A stretch of DNA of 64,000 nt from Candidatus Thorarchaeota archaeon (GTDB lineage Archaea; Asgardarchaeota; Thorarchaeia; Thorarchaeales; Thorarchaeaceae): positions 1-64,000 of the forward strand of contig JAEORO010000069.1 in NCBI GenBank assembly GCA_016840855.1. The letters run 5' to 3'. Position 1 is the stretch's first letter. Every line of letters begins with the position of its first letter. The notes under the pieces are model-generated. The model saw only the letters and a program-made list of their open reading frames with translations. It did no database searches and was not told the DNA's origin. The position numbers were made by a program, and so were the translations under genes. Positions 8,796 to 16,315 of the stretch are shown here, piece by piece.

Positions 8796-8999
8796 TCAAG
8801 GTTCGTACTTGAAAGCCACTTTGATGTTAGCTCGGAAAGCAATGATTTTGTTGTCCTTCACTTTGCAAGTGAAATGATCAACATCTATTCCTACAATTCC
8901 TCTAACAGTCTTTGCTGCAACTGCTAGCGCATTTGTACAGGCTTCTTCCCAGCTATTAGGTGACTCTCCAATCAGTTCAATTACTTTAACTACACTCAT
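8796..8999 (-). CDS. Dodecin (flavin-binding)
   Basis: 67 residues matching dodecin throughout: VKVIELIGESPNSWEEACTNA, then AAKTVRGIVGIDVDHF and a final strand ANIKVAFKYEP. Dodecins assemble as hollow dodecamers that store or buffer flavins; the W-based flavin stacking site would be replaced here, since the position after 'TVRG' reads IVGID. Length is normal. AAGGAGGT lies upstream but about 11 bases from the ATG, longer than usual. Confidence 0.88.
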   Translation of the reverse strand: MSVVKVIELIGESPNSWEEACTNALAVAAKTVRGIVGIDVDHFTCKVKDNKIIAFRANIKVAFKYEP

Positions 9000-9084
9000 G
9001 TGACAATTATACCTCCTTGTGGATAGTATTTATTGTTGGTTGAACCTTAAGGGTCTTACCACACATATGGAAAACTAGTAGAAC

Positions 9085-10242
9085 CTATGCGAGGGTTGTT
9101 CTTCGCGCGAATATTATCCAAGCAATTATTATGAGAGCCAGAGATAATTCCAAGATAATGAGTATGTGACCTGTGAACTCTGCTAGTGCAACACCCTTGA
9201 ATGCAGTGTCAGACATCATGACTCGACCAAGATTGAGAGGATAGTAATCATCCACAAGCCCTACGTCCATAAAACCTGTCCCTACAATTACGCTACCAAA
9301 GAGTAGGAAGAGAAATGATTGGTTTGCTTGAAGTCTTGTTGTTACCAATGTGGATATTAGAACTCCAAGAGCAGAACCAGATAGTGACATGAGAGCAAGA
9401 ACAATATTCATTGTAAGATATTGAGCCCATACGTCAATATTGAACAGGACTTGCCAAAGAATGAGCAGGAATTGCGCCTGCAGCATTCCAACCACAAAAT
9501 ATGCACTAACTTTAGCGAGGATTGCTTCCATTTTGCTTGCAGGAGTCAGAAGCATTCGATTAAGAGGAACATCCCCCACTATTGCTTGAGCTGCTGTAGC
9601 TGCTACTGCAATAAAAACTGCAAAAACGATCATAAAGACACCAAACGTGGCTTCAAAACCACTGGCGCCGGGAGGCTGAAACTCAGAAAACATTTCATTC
9701 GCTATTTCACCTTTTACCCATCCATGATCCTCTCTAAACGCCTGAACAACTCTATTGAATTTTGAAAACACTGACGACTGAATCTCAAAATCTGTACTAC
9801 TGATATGAATGCCAACAAAAGCTGGAATATCGTTTGTTATGTTCCCTTCAAATCCATACGGGATTACAGCATATGACTCAACTCTATTGAAATACAATGC
9901 ATCTAGAGCTTCTACTTCCGTATTGAAAATAACAGCAATGAAATCTGGACTATTTGAAAGATACCAAGTGAAATTCTCAGAAAGATCTTCTTGTGGGAAC
10001 GTGTTGGTTGTATCAAGATCTACTATACCTAATCGAATAGCACCTTCATTTTTCCCTGTTTCAGGAGAGATGCCAATTGCAGCTTGGTTGGTTGTGGCAT
10101 ACATTGTTACCATTATCATGGTTGGAAGAACAAAAACCAACAGTAACGCAAATTTGTCGTTCTGAATTAATCTGAGTTCCTTCAGAAACATAGACCAGAT
10201 GCGCCACAATTTTGTGTTCTTTTTCGTTTCAACCTTTGACAA
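9085..10242 (-). CDS. ABC-2 type transporter permease
   Basis: 385 residues with one N-terminal membrane segment (FALLLVFVLPTMIMVTMYA), a large extracytoplasmic domain (about 55-195) and five C-terminal segments ending LSLALIIIAWIIFA. This is the ABC-2 membrane subunit layout used for drug, lipid or polymer export. No ATPase gene is next to it on either side inside the window, which is unusual because pairs are normally adjacent. The upstream gene on the same strand is an unrelated DNA glycosylase. The partner may be encoded elsewhere. Confidence 0.82.
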   Translation of the reverse strand: MSKVETKKNTKLWRIWSMFLKELRLIQNDKFALLLVFVLPTMIMVTMYATTNQAAIGISPETGKNEGAIRLGIVDLDTTNTFPQEDLSENFTWYLSNSPDFIAVIFNTEVEALDALYFNRVESYAVIPYGFEGNITNDIPAFVGIHISSTDFEIQSSVFSKFNRVVQAFREDHGWVKGEIANEMFSEFQPPGASGFEATFGVFMIVFAVFIAVAATAAQAIVGDVPLNRMLLTPASKMEAILAKVSAYFVVGMLQAQFLLILWQVLFNIDVWAQYLTMNIVLALMSLSGSALGVLISTLVTTRLQANQSFLFLLFGSVIVGTGFMDVGLVDDYYPLNLGRVMMSDTAFKGVALAEFTGHILIILELSLALIIIAWIIFARRTTLA

Positions 10243-10299
10243 GGAGTTTTCACCTTACACGTCGTTCTGCTTTTCAGCGAGAGTCCTTTTATGGATTTT

Positions 10300-11268
10300 C
10301 TACTTGTCTTTTTGACTAATAAGCCCCAGAACTTCTGCACACATAATCAGATACAATACAATATTACTAGAGTCCCCCCAATTTCTTGCATGTTCTTGAA
10401 CCTGTTTAGCATTCATCCTTTTCCCTCCATTATATAGATTCCCAAGAACCTTTTGTATCACTAAGTCATCGAAAGCAAAAACTGAGAAGTTCCCCAGTCC
10501 AGCCAAAGACAAAACCCTTACTGTCCATAAGCCAATGCCTCGAATTGGTAAAAGCGTTGATAGAACTTCGTCAAAAGGACGTCCCATCAGTGAGTTAACA
10601 TCCAATTCACCATCAGCTACAAGACTTGCGGCATGATGAATATATTCTGTCTTGTACCCAAATCCATACTGCCGCAAAACGTTTGGTCCAGCTTTTGCAA
10701 TGGTAACAGCATCTGGAAAATGATACAATAATTGGTTTTTAAAATTCACAGGTTTTGTAAGTCCAAGTACCATCCGCTTAGTGAATATATTAGCTGACTT
10801 GTAAGATACCTGCTGCTGGATTATCGTTTTGATTAATGCTTCAAAAGGGGTAGGTGACATATAAGGTCTAATTCCCATGACACTCGAAGTGAGATAAGCG
10901 ATGATTGGATCTTTTCGAATTTGTTCTAAAGCATCATCTATGTCAATACCAAGTCCCAGAGTTCGAATAATTAAGGCTTTTAGCTCCTCCTTTGCCACAC
11001 CGCTCTCCGAATAATTGATTTGTAAGGATTCACCCACTCTCGTCTGCCTTATGATAATTGCCACTTTTTCGTGTTCTAAATGATAAACGCGTCCAAAATA
11101 ACCGATTCCAGTACATTCTGGAACTGGTTGGATATCAGGATAAATCCAAGAATGCACTGAGGAAAGTAAATCATAGCCATTGGGAACCTTGATGCGGAAT
11201 GACAATCGAATCACGCTTAGAAATACGATAGCATCTGCCAGAATTAAATCCAGCAGATGCTTGTTCAA
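10300..11268 (-). CDS. HhH-GPD DNA glycosylase (AlkA/OGG-like)
   Basis: Excises damaged bases in base-excision repair. 322 residues: an N-terminal beta domain, then the helical core with TIIQQQVSYKSA, the helix-hairpin-helix LLPIRGIGLWTVRVLSLAGLG (about 239-259) and the catalytic Asp in FAFDD (about 264-268). There is no Lys at the OGG1 nucleophile position that I can identify, which favours a monofunctional 3-methyladenine type. No Fe-S cysteine cluster follows. The first 18 residues are not conserved-looking, and a GTG at 11214 (VIRLSFRI) may be the true start. Confidence 0.8.
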   Translation of the reverse strand: MNKHLLDLILADAIVFLSVIRLSFRIKVPNGYDLLSSVHSWIYPDIQPVPECTGIGYFGRVYHLEHEKVAIIIRQTRVGESLQINYSESGVAKEELKALIIRTLGLGIDIDDALEQIRKDPIIAYLTSSVMGIRPYMSPTPFEALIKTIIQQQVSYKSANIFTKRMVLGLTKPVNFKNQLLYHFPDAVTIAKAGPNVLRQYGFGYKTEYIHHAASLVADGELDVNSLMGRPFDEVLSTLLPIRGIGLWTVRVLSLAGLGNFSVFAFDDLVIQKVLGNLYNGGKRMNAKQVQEHARNWGDSSNIVLYLIMCAEVLGLISQKDK

Positions 11269-11543
11269 TCTGAATATATATTGCAGGTCAATATGAATTT
11301 CTTATTAACTTCTATCCTTTTTGAAAGGGTTGCCTTTGAAGGGATTCTTTGGTGCGTGCAATTTTATCTTCAAGATATCTCTCGTCTTATTATCAGTCGA
11401 GTCTTTTTCTTCGCTCAATTATTTCTCCTCTCAAACCACATTGTGGTTGAACTAGAACAGCTCATGAGTGCATATGAATTTATCATTTCAAACGAAAGCA
11501 TCACGGTTAAAACGATTCCAAAAGACTGGAATCAGGAGAAAAA

Positions 11544-11891
11544 ATGGATAGCGGTTTAAGATCTTGGTTGGGTACTCCTGTTGCGAGATTTGTATTGATG
11601 ATCGTTGCTACAATCCTGTTTAATTTTGGATTGTTTTTCATTCTGAATTTTCTAGCACCGTTGATTACCGGGATCATTATTGGTTTTCTAAATGCCAAAA
11701 TTGAAGATGGAGTTGTTGTTAGCTTTACGGGGACTCTTATTAGCTACTTCATCTTGTTTACTATCTCAGAATGGATTCAGGGATTTAACAATGCAGCAAT
11801 AGACATAGCTATTGCCATTCTTATCATGGCATCTATCGGATCTATTGGAGGAGCCTTAGGGTCTATGATTGCTACCAAAGCTAAAAATTAG
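11544..11891 (+). CDS. Small membrane protein, DUF5518-like
   Basis: 115 residues with three or four hydrophobic segments (about 17-34, 36-50, 58-72, 88-105) and Gly-rich ends: FLAPLITGIIIGFLNAK and GSIGGALGSMIA. The 'lapli.G.iaGfl' pattern resembles archaeal DUF5518 membrane proteins of unknown function. GGAG stands upstream of the ATG. The longer + strand ORF upstream (11257-11559) overlaps its start and looks spurious. Convergent with the C25-like gene, one base apart. Confidence 0.6.
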   Translation: MDSGLRSWLGTPVARFVLMIVATILFNFGLFFILNFLAPLITGIIIGFLNAKIEDGVVVSFTGTLISYFILFTISEWIQGFNNAAIDIAIAILIMASIGSIGGALGSMIATKAKN

Positions 11892-11892
11892 T

Positions 11893-13095
11893 TCACGTAT
11901 CAACAATCAGTCTACCAGGTGTGAAGTTTGCATTCGGACCAACAGTAGTTCGCCGTAGTGGATTTCCGAAAAGCATCCATTCAGCAACTGAAACTGCATT
12001 ATCAATAGTAAGGGTTGTCGTTTCTCCATTCCGTACGTTTTCAAGTTCAATGCGGGCTTTCCTTTCAAGATTCTCTGTGAGTGTCTTGTCGACTGCGAGT
12101 TTCACTTCACCTATGAGTTCATGAGAATCAAGAAAATCTAGAAAACCAAATTTCCAGCCATCGCAGTATGCGCAAGTACGCCAATCATCAAAAGGCGTTA
12201 GATTGTTCATAGTGTCAAGTGTTGCGCCAATATAGGAAGCTCCAGAGTTCAAAAATGCCTTTAATAAAGGACCTTCTTGTGCAGTACAACAAGCTTCCGA
12301 ATAGACGACGGGATATCCCTCGAACTTAATTGCTGATGCTTGTTCAGAACTTAAAATGATCGAGTTGTGAGTGGCCCATTTGTCAGGAGTTCCATGAATA
12401 CGTGTTGTAAAAACACCATCTGAAAATTGAAGAATGAATTCACTTACAGAGAGCAATTTTGAATCATCATCAGAAAACTGGTGTAAAACTTCAACATCAA
12501 AACCCAATTCAGCTAGTGCTATAGCATGTCTGTCAGATCTTTTGGGTTGACTATCAAAAACAACTGCAATATTACTATCAACAATGGAAGGATCCATGTG
12601 ATACAATACAGTTTCAGAGGGACCAAAGATACGACCAAATGGAAAATCAGGGATGCCATCACCATCTAGGTCTTGGATGAACCAGTCAGTGAAGGAATAG
12701 ACACCATCGTATGATATCTGTGTAGCAGGTAGTTCTTTATTGTTGCCAATCAGTAATACACCTCTGTGAAAGCTAGGGTCATAATTCTCTTTGATTGTTT
12801 TCTGCGTAAGAACCCATGAGCGACCTTTTTCCACGATAAAATCGGATTCAAGAGCACCAGCTTTTTCATGGTATAGTTCTTCATTTTTACTCCCGACCCT
12901 ACCACAAACCACAAGCATTCTCTTGAGCAAGTCCCGATCCATATAGCCTATATCGAAAGAAAGTTCTTCCTTAGTTCTTTTTTTCCTGAATATCTTTCTG
13001 ATTTCGTTTATAGTGCCATACCCACTCTTTCTGATGATGTTCATGACAACAGAAACCTCATCAAAAGTGATAATTACTGTTACTGGTGTAGCCAT
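11893..13095 (-). CDS. Gingipain-like (C25, caspase-fold) cysteine peptidase homologue
   Basis: 400 residues. The centre has the C25 signature DLDGDGIPDFPFGRIFG (about 142-158), a Rossmann-like block VLLIGNN before it, and a His-Cys dyad of clan CD: His234 in TRIHGTPDKW and Cys269/270 in VVYSEACCTAQEG, followed by FLNSGASYIGAT. In gingipains these are the catalytic residues and the closing helix. There is no signal peptide or propeptide, so this protein looks cytosolic, unlike secreted gingipains. The N-terminal 100 residues are unassigned and may be a regulatory domain. Alone on its strand between convergent and divergent neighbours. Confidence 0.7.
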   Translation of the reverse strand: MATPVTVIITFDEVSVVMNIIRKSGYGTINEIRKIFRKKRTKEELSFDIGYMDRDLLKRMLVVCGRVGSKNEELYHEKAGALESDFIVEKGRSWVLTQKTIKENYDPSFHRGVLLIGNNKELPATQISYDGVYSFTDWFIQDLDGDGIPDFPFGRIFGPSETVLYHMDPSIVDSNIAVVFDSQPKRSDRHAIALAELGFDVEVLHQFSDDDSKLLSVSEFILQFSDGVFTTRIHGTPDKWATHNSIILSSEQASAIKFEGYPVVYSEACCTAQEGPLLKAFLNSGASYIGATLDTMNNLTPFDDWRTCAYCDGWKFGFLDFLDSHELIGEVKLAVDKTLTENLERKARIELENVRNGETTTLTIDNAVSVAEWMLFGNPLRRTTVGPNANFTPGRLIVDT

Positions 13096-13130
13096 GTAAG
13101 CTGGGAATAAGACAAGAATTGGTTGTTAAT

Positions 13131-13781
13131 ATGACTTTAGAAATAAAGGTAATTTCATTGGATTTGGATGGTGTCCTCTTCGATGGCTCTAGCGCTGCTT
13201 ATGTAGTAGCTAGACAAGTAGGACTAGCAGATCAATACGACACACTCTTTCAAAAGATGGCTCAGGAAAAAATGAGTCTAAAACAATCTGTAATTGATGG
13301 AACCAAGATTTGGAAAGGAATAACCATTGATAGATCCTACAGCAACATTGTGAATTCTTTGCCTTTAATGGAAGGAGCAGAAGAAGTAGTAAATACCCTG
13401 AAATCATGGGACTATGAAGTGGGTTGTATCTCAAGTGGTGTAAGCCAATTCTTTATGGGTCCACTCATTGAAAGGTTGGATCTTGACTTTGGTTTTACTA
13501 ATATCCTTGGTTCAGAAAATGGCGCACATGATGGGACAGTTAAATTCATCATGGGAGGGACTGAAAAAGCAGAAACTATTCTAAAATATGCAAAACAAAA
13601 CGGGCATTCTAGAAAAAGTATCGCTAGTGTAGGTAATGGCTTGAATGACATTGAATTGTTCAATATTTCATCATTTAGCATAGCTTTCAATCCTGTTGAC
13701 AAAAGTGTCAGCGATGCGGCTTCAGTGACAGTATTATCAAAAGACCTACGGTCTATTCTACCTCATTTCAGGAAATCCTAG
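13131..13781 (+). CDS. HAD-superfamily phosphatase (SerB-like)
   Basis: About 216 residues with the HAD motifs in order: VISLDLDGVLFDG (nucleophile and acid Asp), CISSGVSQFF (motif II Ser), Lys in a TEKAETILKYAK helix, and SVGNGLNDIELF (motif IV). The helical cap and size resemble phosphoserine phosphatase, and the small-molecule phosphomonoesterase role is inferred. The track start is TTG 13119; ATG 13131 (MTLEIKVISLDLDG) starts right before the first strand and is preferred. Its stop overlaps that of the convergent aminotransferase by four bases. Confidence 0.75.
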   Translation: MTLEIKVISLDLDGVLFDGSSAAYVVARQVGLADQYDTLFQKMAQEKMSLKQSVIDGTKIWKGITIDRSYSNIVNSLPLMEGAEEVVNTLKSWDYEVGCISSGVSQFFMGPLIERLDLDFGFTNILGSENGAHDGTVKFIMGGTEKAETILKYAKQNGHSRKSIASVGNGLNDIELFNISSFSIAFNPVDKSVSDAASVTVLSKDLRSILPHFRKS

Positions 13782-14914
13782 CCCAGTATTTTACAGAAGG
13801 CATTTTCAATCTGTTCCTTGTCTTCTGTTGAAAGACTAGGGTGAATTGGGATGTCAAAGTGCTTCTGACCGATTTCCTCAGATACTGGTAGACTAAGTTT
13901 TGAATAATTAGGATAATTCACAAATTTCGCCCATCGCCACTGGTGGATATTGAGGTAAGTATCTTGCTTATGACATGGTAAGGCATATACAGCTCTTGAC
14001 CCAACACCTTCGTTTCTGAGGGATGTTACGAGCTCATCGCGATTCATCTTATCAGAGAATATCCGAGGTGCGTAGAGATGGTATGAAGATTTTAGTCCCT
14101 TGTCTTCAACCTGAGGTCTAATCACATCAAACTCTGATAGGAAATCATTAAACTCCTGAGCATTTTGACGTCTCTGTTTAACAGATTCGGGCAATCGTTT
14201 GAGCTGTTCGATGCCCAATGCTGATACAATGTCCAGCATTCGATTATTGTATCCAATTCTATAGTGGCTATAACCGCCCTGCTTACCACGCCCATGGTTT
14301 TTAACCATCAGAATCTCATCATAGAGGTCTTCGTTGTCTGTGGTAATCATACCACCTTCTCCGGTCATCATATTCTTTGTAGCATAGAAGGAGAATGCAG
14401 CAACATGTCCAATCGATCCAACTTTCTTCCCTTCAACCTCTGCTCCATGTGCTTGACATGCATCCTCAATCACTTGTAAATCATGCGAGTCTGCAATTTC
14501 CATAATATGTTTCATCTCTGCGGGCATTCCGAAAATATGCACAGGCATGATTGCACGTGTTTTGTCGGTAATTGCATCCTCGATGAGGTCAGGATCAATA
14601 TTATAGCTGTCTGGTTTGACATCGACAAAGATGGGAACAGCACCTATCATGGCAATCGTGTTTGCTGAAGCAATGAATGTAAAGGGAGATGTTATGACCT
14701 CATCACCGGGTTGAATGTCCATGGCTTCGAGAGCTGTGCTAAGAGCTGTAGTTCCGTTCGTTGTTACTGTGGCAAACTTAGTACCTGTATATTTTGCATA
14801 TTGTTTCTCAAGCTCTCGAGAAACATTGCCTTCCGCTAACATACCTGATTCAAGAACACGTTTTACAGCTTCAATTTCCTCTTGACCTATTATGGGCTTA
14901 GCAAAAGGGATCAT
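13778..14914 (-). CDS. DegT/DnrJ/EryC1/StrS family sugar aminotransferase
   Basis: 378 residues, the normal length. PLP enzyme transferring an amino group to a keto-sugar nucleotide, as in surface glycan synthesis. Visible: GNVSRELEKQYAKYTG, the GTTALSTALEA cofactor loop, DEVITSPFTFIASANTI, the Asp of VIEDACQAHGAEVEGKKVG, and the Schiff-base Lys in SFYATKNMMTGEGGMI. The C-terminal segment ends in a regular helix. No other glycan gene is adjacent in this window, so the exact sugar is unknown. Confidence 0.88.
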   Translation of the reverse strand: MIPFAKPIIGQEEIEAVKRVLESGMLAEGNVSRELEKQYAKYTGTKFATVTTNGTTALSTALEAMDIQPGDEVITSPFTFIASANTIAMIGAVPIFVDVKPDSYNIDPDLIEDAITDKTRAIMPVHIFGMPAEMKHIMEIADSHDLQVIEDACQAHGAEVEGKKVGSIGHVAAFSFYATKNMMTGEGGMITTDNEDLYDEILMVKNHGRGKQGGYSHYRIGYNNRMLDIVSALGIEQLKRLPESVKQRRQNAQEFNDFLSEFDVIRPQVEDKGLKSSYHLYAPRIFSDKMNRDELVTSLRNEGVGSRAVYALPCHKQDTYLNIHQWRWAKFVNYPNYSKLSLPVSEEIGQKHFDIPIHPSLSTEDKEQIENAFCKILG

Positions 14915-14981
14915 GTTAATTCACACTCGGTAGAAAATCTAAACAGAATAAAACCCTTTGGCATGAATAACAATTGCACTG

Positions 14982-15548
14982 TTACTCTGCTGGCTTTTCA
15001 GGAGTTGCATCGATCTCAGCTTGAAGTTCTCTATAATAGGCATTTCGACGTTTATTCTCAATTAAACCCACTAGACCAATTGACGAGCTCATCACTGCAA
15101 GTGCTACTAGCATATATGCTAGGTTCCCAAGATAGAAAATTATCGCGAGTGCGAGTCCACTCATAAAACCAGTCGAAACTCGAACAAAGTTAGTCGTCTT
15201 TCTTGGAGTGAGTCTTTGACTCATCCAATCAATTACTGTTGTAAAACCAAGCGCTACAGAAAGAAAGAACCAGAACCATTCAGGATTTAGGTGTACTTGG
15301 AATACGAAGAGAAAAAGGAGACCACCACCTAAGCCACCGTAAATACCACTGCATCTTCCACACAAGTAGAGTGATCGACCCAGAATAGAAACTCGAAGAC
15401 AATGGCCATACATCGAGGGAGGGTGATGAGATAGAAGCATGTGAATTCCTTCTCGAAAATCACCTGTTCGATCAAACTCTTCCATGCTTTCGACCAAGAG
15501 TTCATCCGAGCGACTCTTGCTTTCATCTGCACTATTCACAAATATCAC
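14982..15548 (-). CDS. DUF2085 membrane protein
   Basis: 188 residues with four membrane segments. The cytosol-side motif SHHPPSMYGHCLRVS followed by LYLCGRCSGIYGG matches DUF2085, with its conserved Cys, Arg and Cys-x-x-Cys that could bind metal. Function unknown in the family. GTG 15548 is taken as the start; GTG 15539 (VNSADESK) is possible. It lies upstream of and divergent from the AOR operon across a 270-base region that holds short inverted repeats. Confidence 0.72.
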   Translation of the reverse strand: MIFVNSADESKSRSDELLVESMEEFDRTGDFREGIHMLLSHHPPSMYGHCLRVSILGRSLYLCGRCSGIYGGLGGGLLFLFVFQVHLNPEWFWFFLSVALGFTTVIDWMSQRLTPRKTTNFVRVSTGFMSGLALAIIFYLGNLAYMLVALAVMSSSIGLVGLIENKRRNAYYRELQAEIDATPEKPAE

Positions 15549-15618
15549 TCATTAAAACCAAGTTTCCAACGTCTTAAAACCGTTGCTTTGGGTCTAGAGG
15601 CTTTTCTATCATTTTAAC

Positions 15619-15635
15619 AAACTTTAAGAAAGTTT
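15619..15635. promoter_or_regulatory. Palindrome in the DUF2085/AOR divergent intergenic region
   Basis: AAACTTT and AAAGTTT form a perfect 7-base inverted repeat around AAG. Another short one, CCAT-TTTG-ATGG, lies about 80 bases on. The 272-base gap is otherwise AT-rich and holds no convincing ORF. Symmetry suggests a regulator site, but AT-rich repeats of this length also occur by chance. Confidence 0.3.
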
Positions 15636-15820
15636 AAACATTTGGAACACTTTCAAGTAAAATACCAGCTCGTTCTTCTATACAGTCCTAGACTTAGTTT
15701 AATCGCCATTTTGATGGATTTTATCGGCATCGATATGAACAAATAAACAGAACGACAACGATAGGATTTTAATGTATGTTCTGATATCGTAATTCGACTT
15801 TAACAAAACCGGACGGAAGT

Positions 15821-16315
15821 ATGATGGAGAAACTGCTATTTGTTAACATGGACAAATGCACAGGTTGCAAGCAGTGCTCACTTGCATGTTCTCTTATGAA
15901 AGAAGATCTTTTTGATTCAGCGAGAGGAAGAATAAAGATTCTAAAAAAAGAGGATATAGCTCTTGGTTTGCAACTTTTATGTGAACAATGCGAATCGCAT
16001 CCTTGCATTGCATCATGTCCAAATGGAGCTTTATCCAGAAATGAAGTGACTGGAATAATTACAGTGGATGAGAAACTCTGCACATCACAAGGTGCTTGTA
16101 TTGATGCTTGTATCTATCATGCTATTCGACTCCACCCAGAAACGAAAAAACCAATGTTCTGTGACTTATGTGGAGGAGATCCATATTGTGTCAAACACTG
16201 TGTTCCTGAGGCACTTCAATGGGTAGACAAAACAGAAGCGAATCTCAAAGAAAAGAGAAAGTACCGTTCTACAAGAATGAACGTGTATAAAGCACTAAAA
16301 AAGGAGATTGCATAG
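15821..16315 (+). CDS. Polyferredoxin electron-transfer subunit of the AOR
   Basis: 164 residues with four ferredoxin-type Cys groups: C13/16/19/23, C54/57/62/66, C87/(Q90)/C93/C97 and C114/117/123/127. This is the HycB/DmsB-like four-cluster layout that carries electrons between an oxidoreductase and a soluble or membrane acceptor. In the third group the second Cys is Gln (CTSQGAC), so that cluster is probably [3Fe-4S] or absent. It ends at 16315 and the AOR starts at 16316, so the two are co-transcribed and should form a complex. Confidence 0.88.
   Translation: MMEKLLFVNMDKCTGCKQCSLACSLMKEDLFDSARGRIKILKKEDIALGLQLLCEQCESHPCIASCPNGALSRNEVTGIITVDEKLCTSQGACIDACIYHAIRLHPETKKPMFCDLCGGDPYCVKHCVPEALQWVDKTEANLKEKRKYRSTRMNVYKALKKEIA

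Noticed and set aside
8549-8842. 97-residue minus-strand ORF over the CPBP/dodecin gap
   Set aside because: Lies antisense to the CPBP protease C-terminal motifs and crosses the terminator hairpin.
11257-11559. 100-residue + ORF before the DUF5518-like gene
   Set aside because: It overlaps the glycosylase start and the next gene's start, and has no ribosome-binding site. A 31-codon inner ORF from 11464 is possible but unsupported.
14882-15166. 94-residue + ORF across the DegT/DUF2085 gap
   Set aside because: Antisense to the DUF2085 C-terminal region and without coding character; a shadow.
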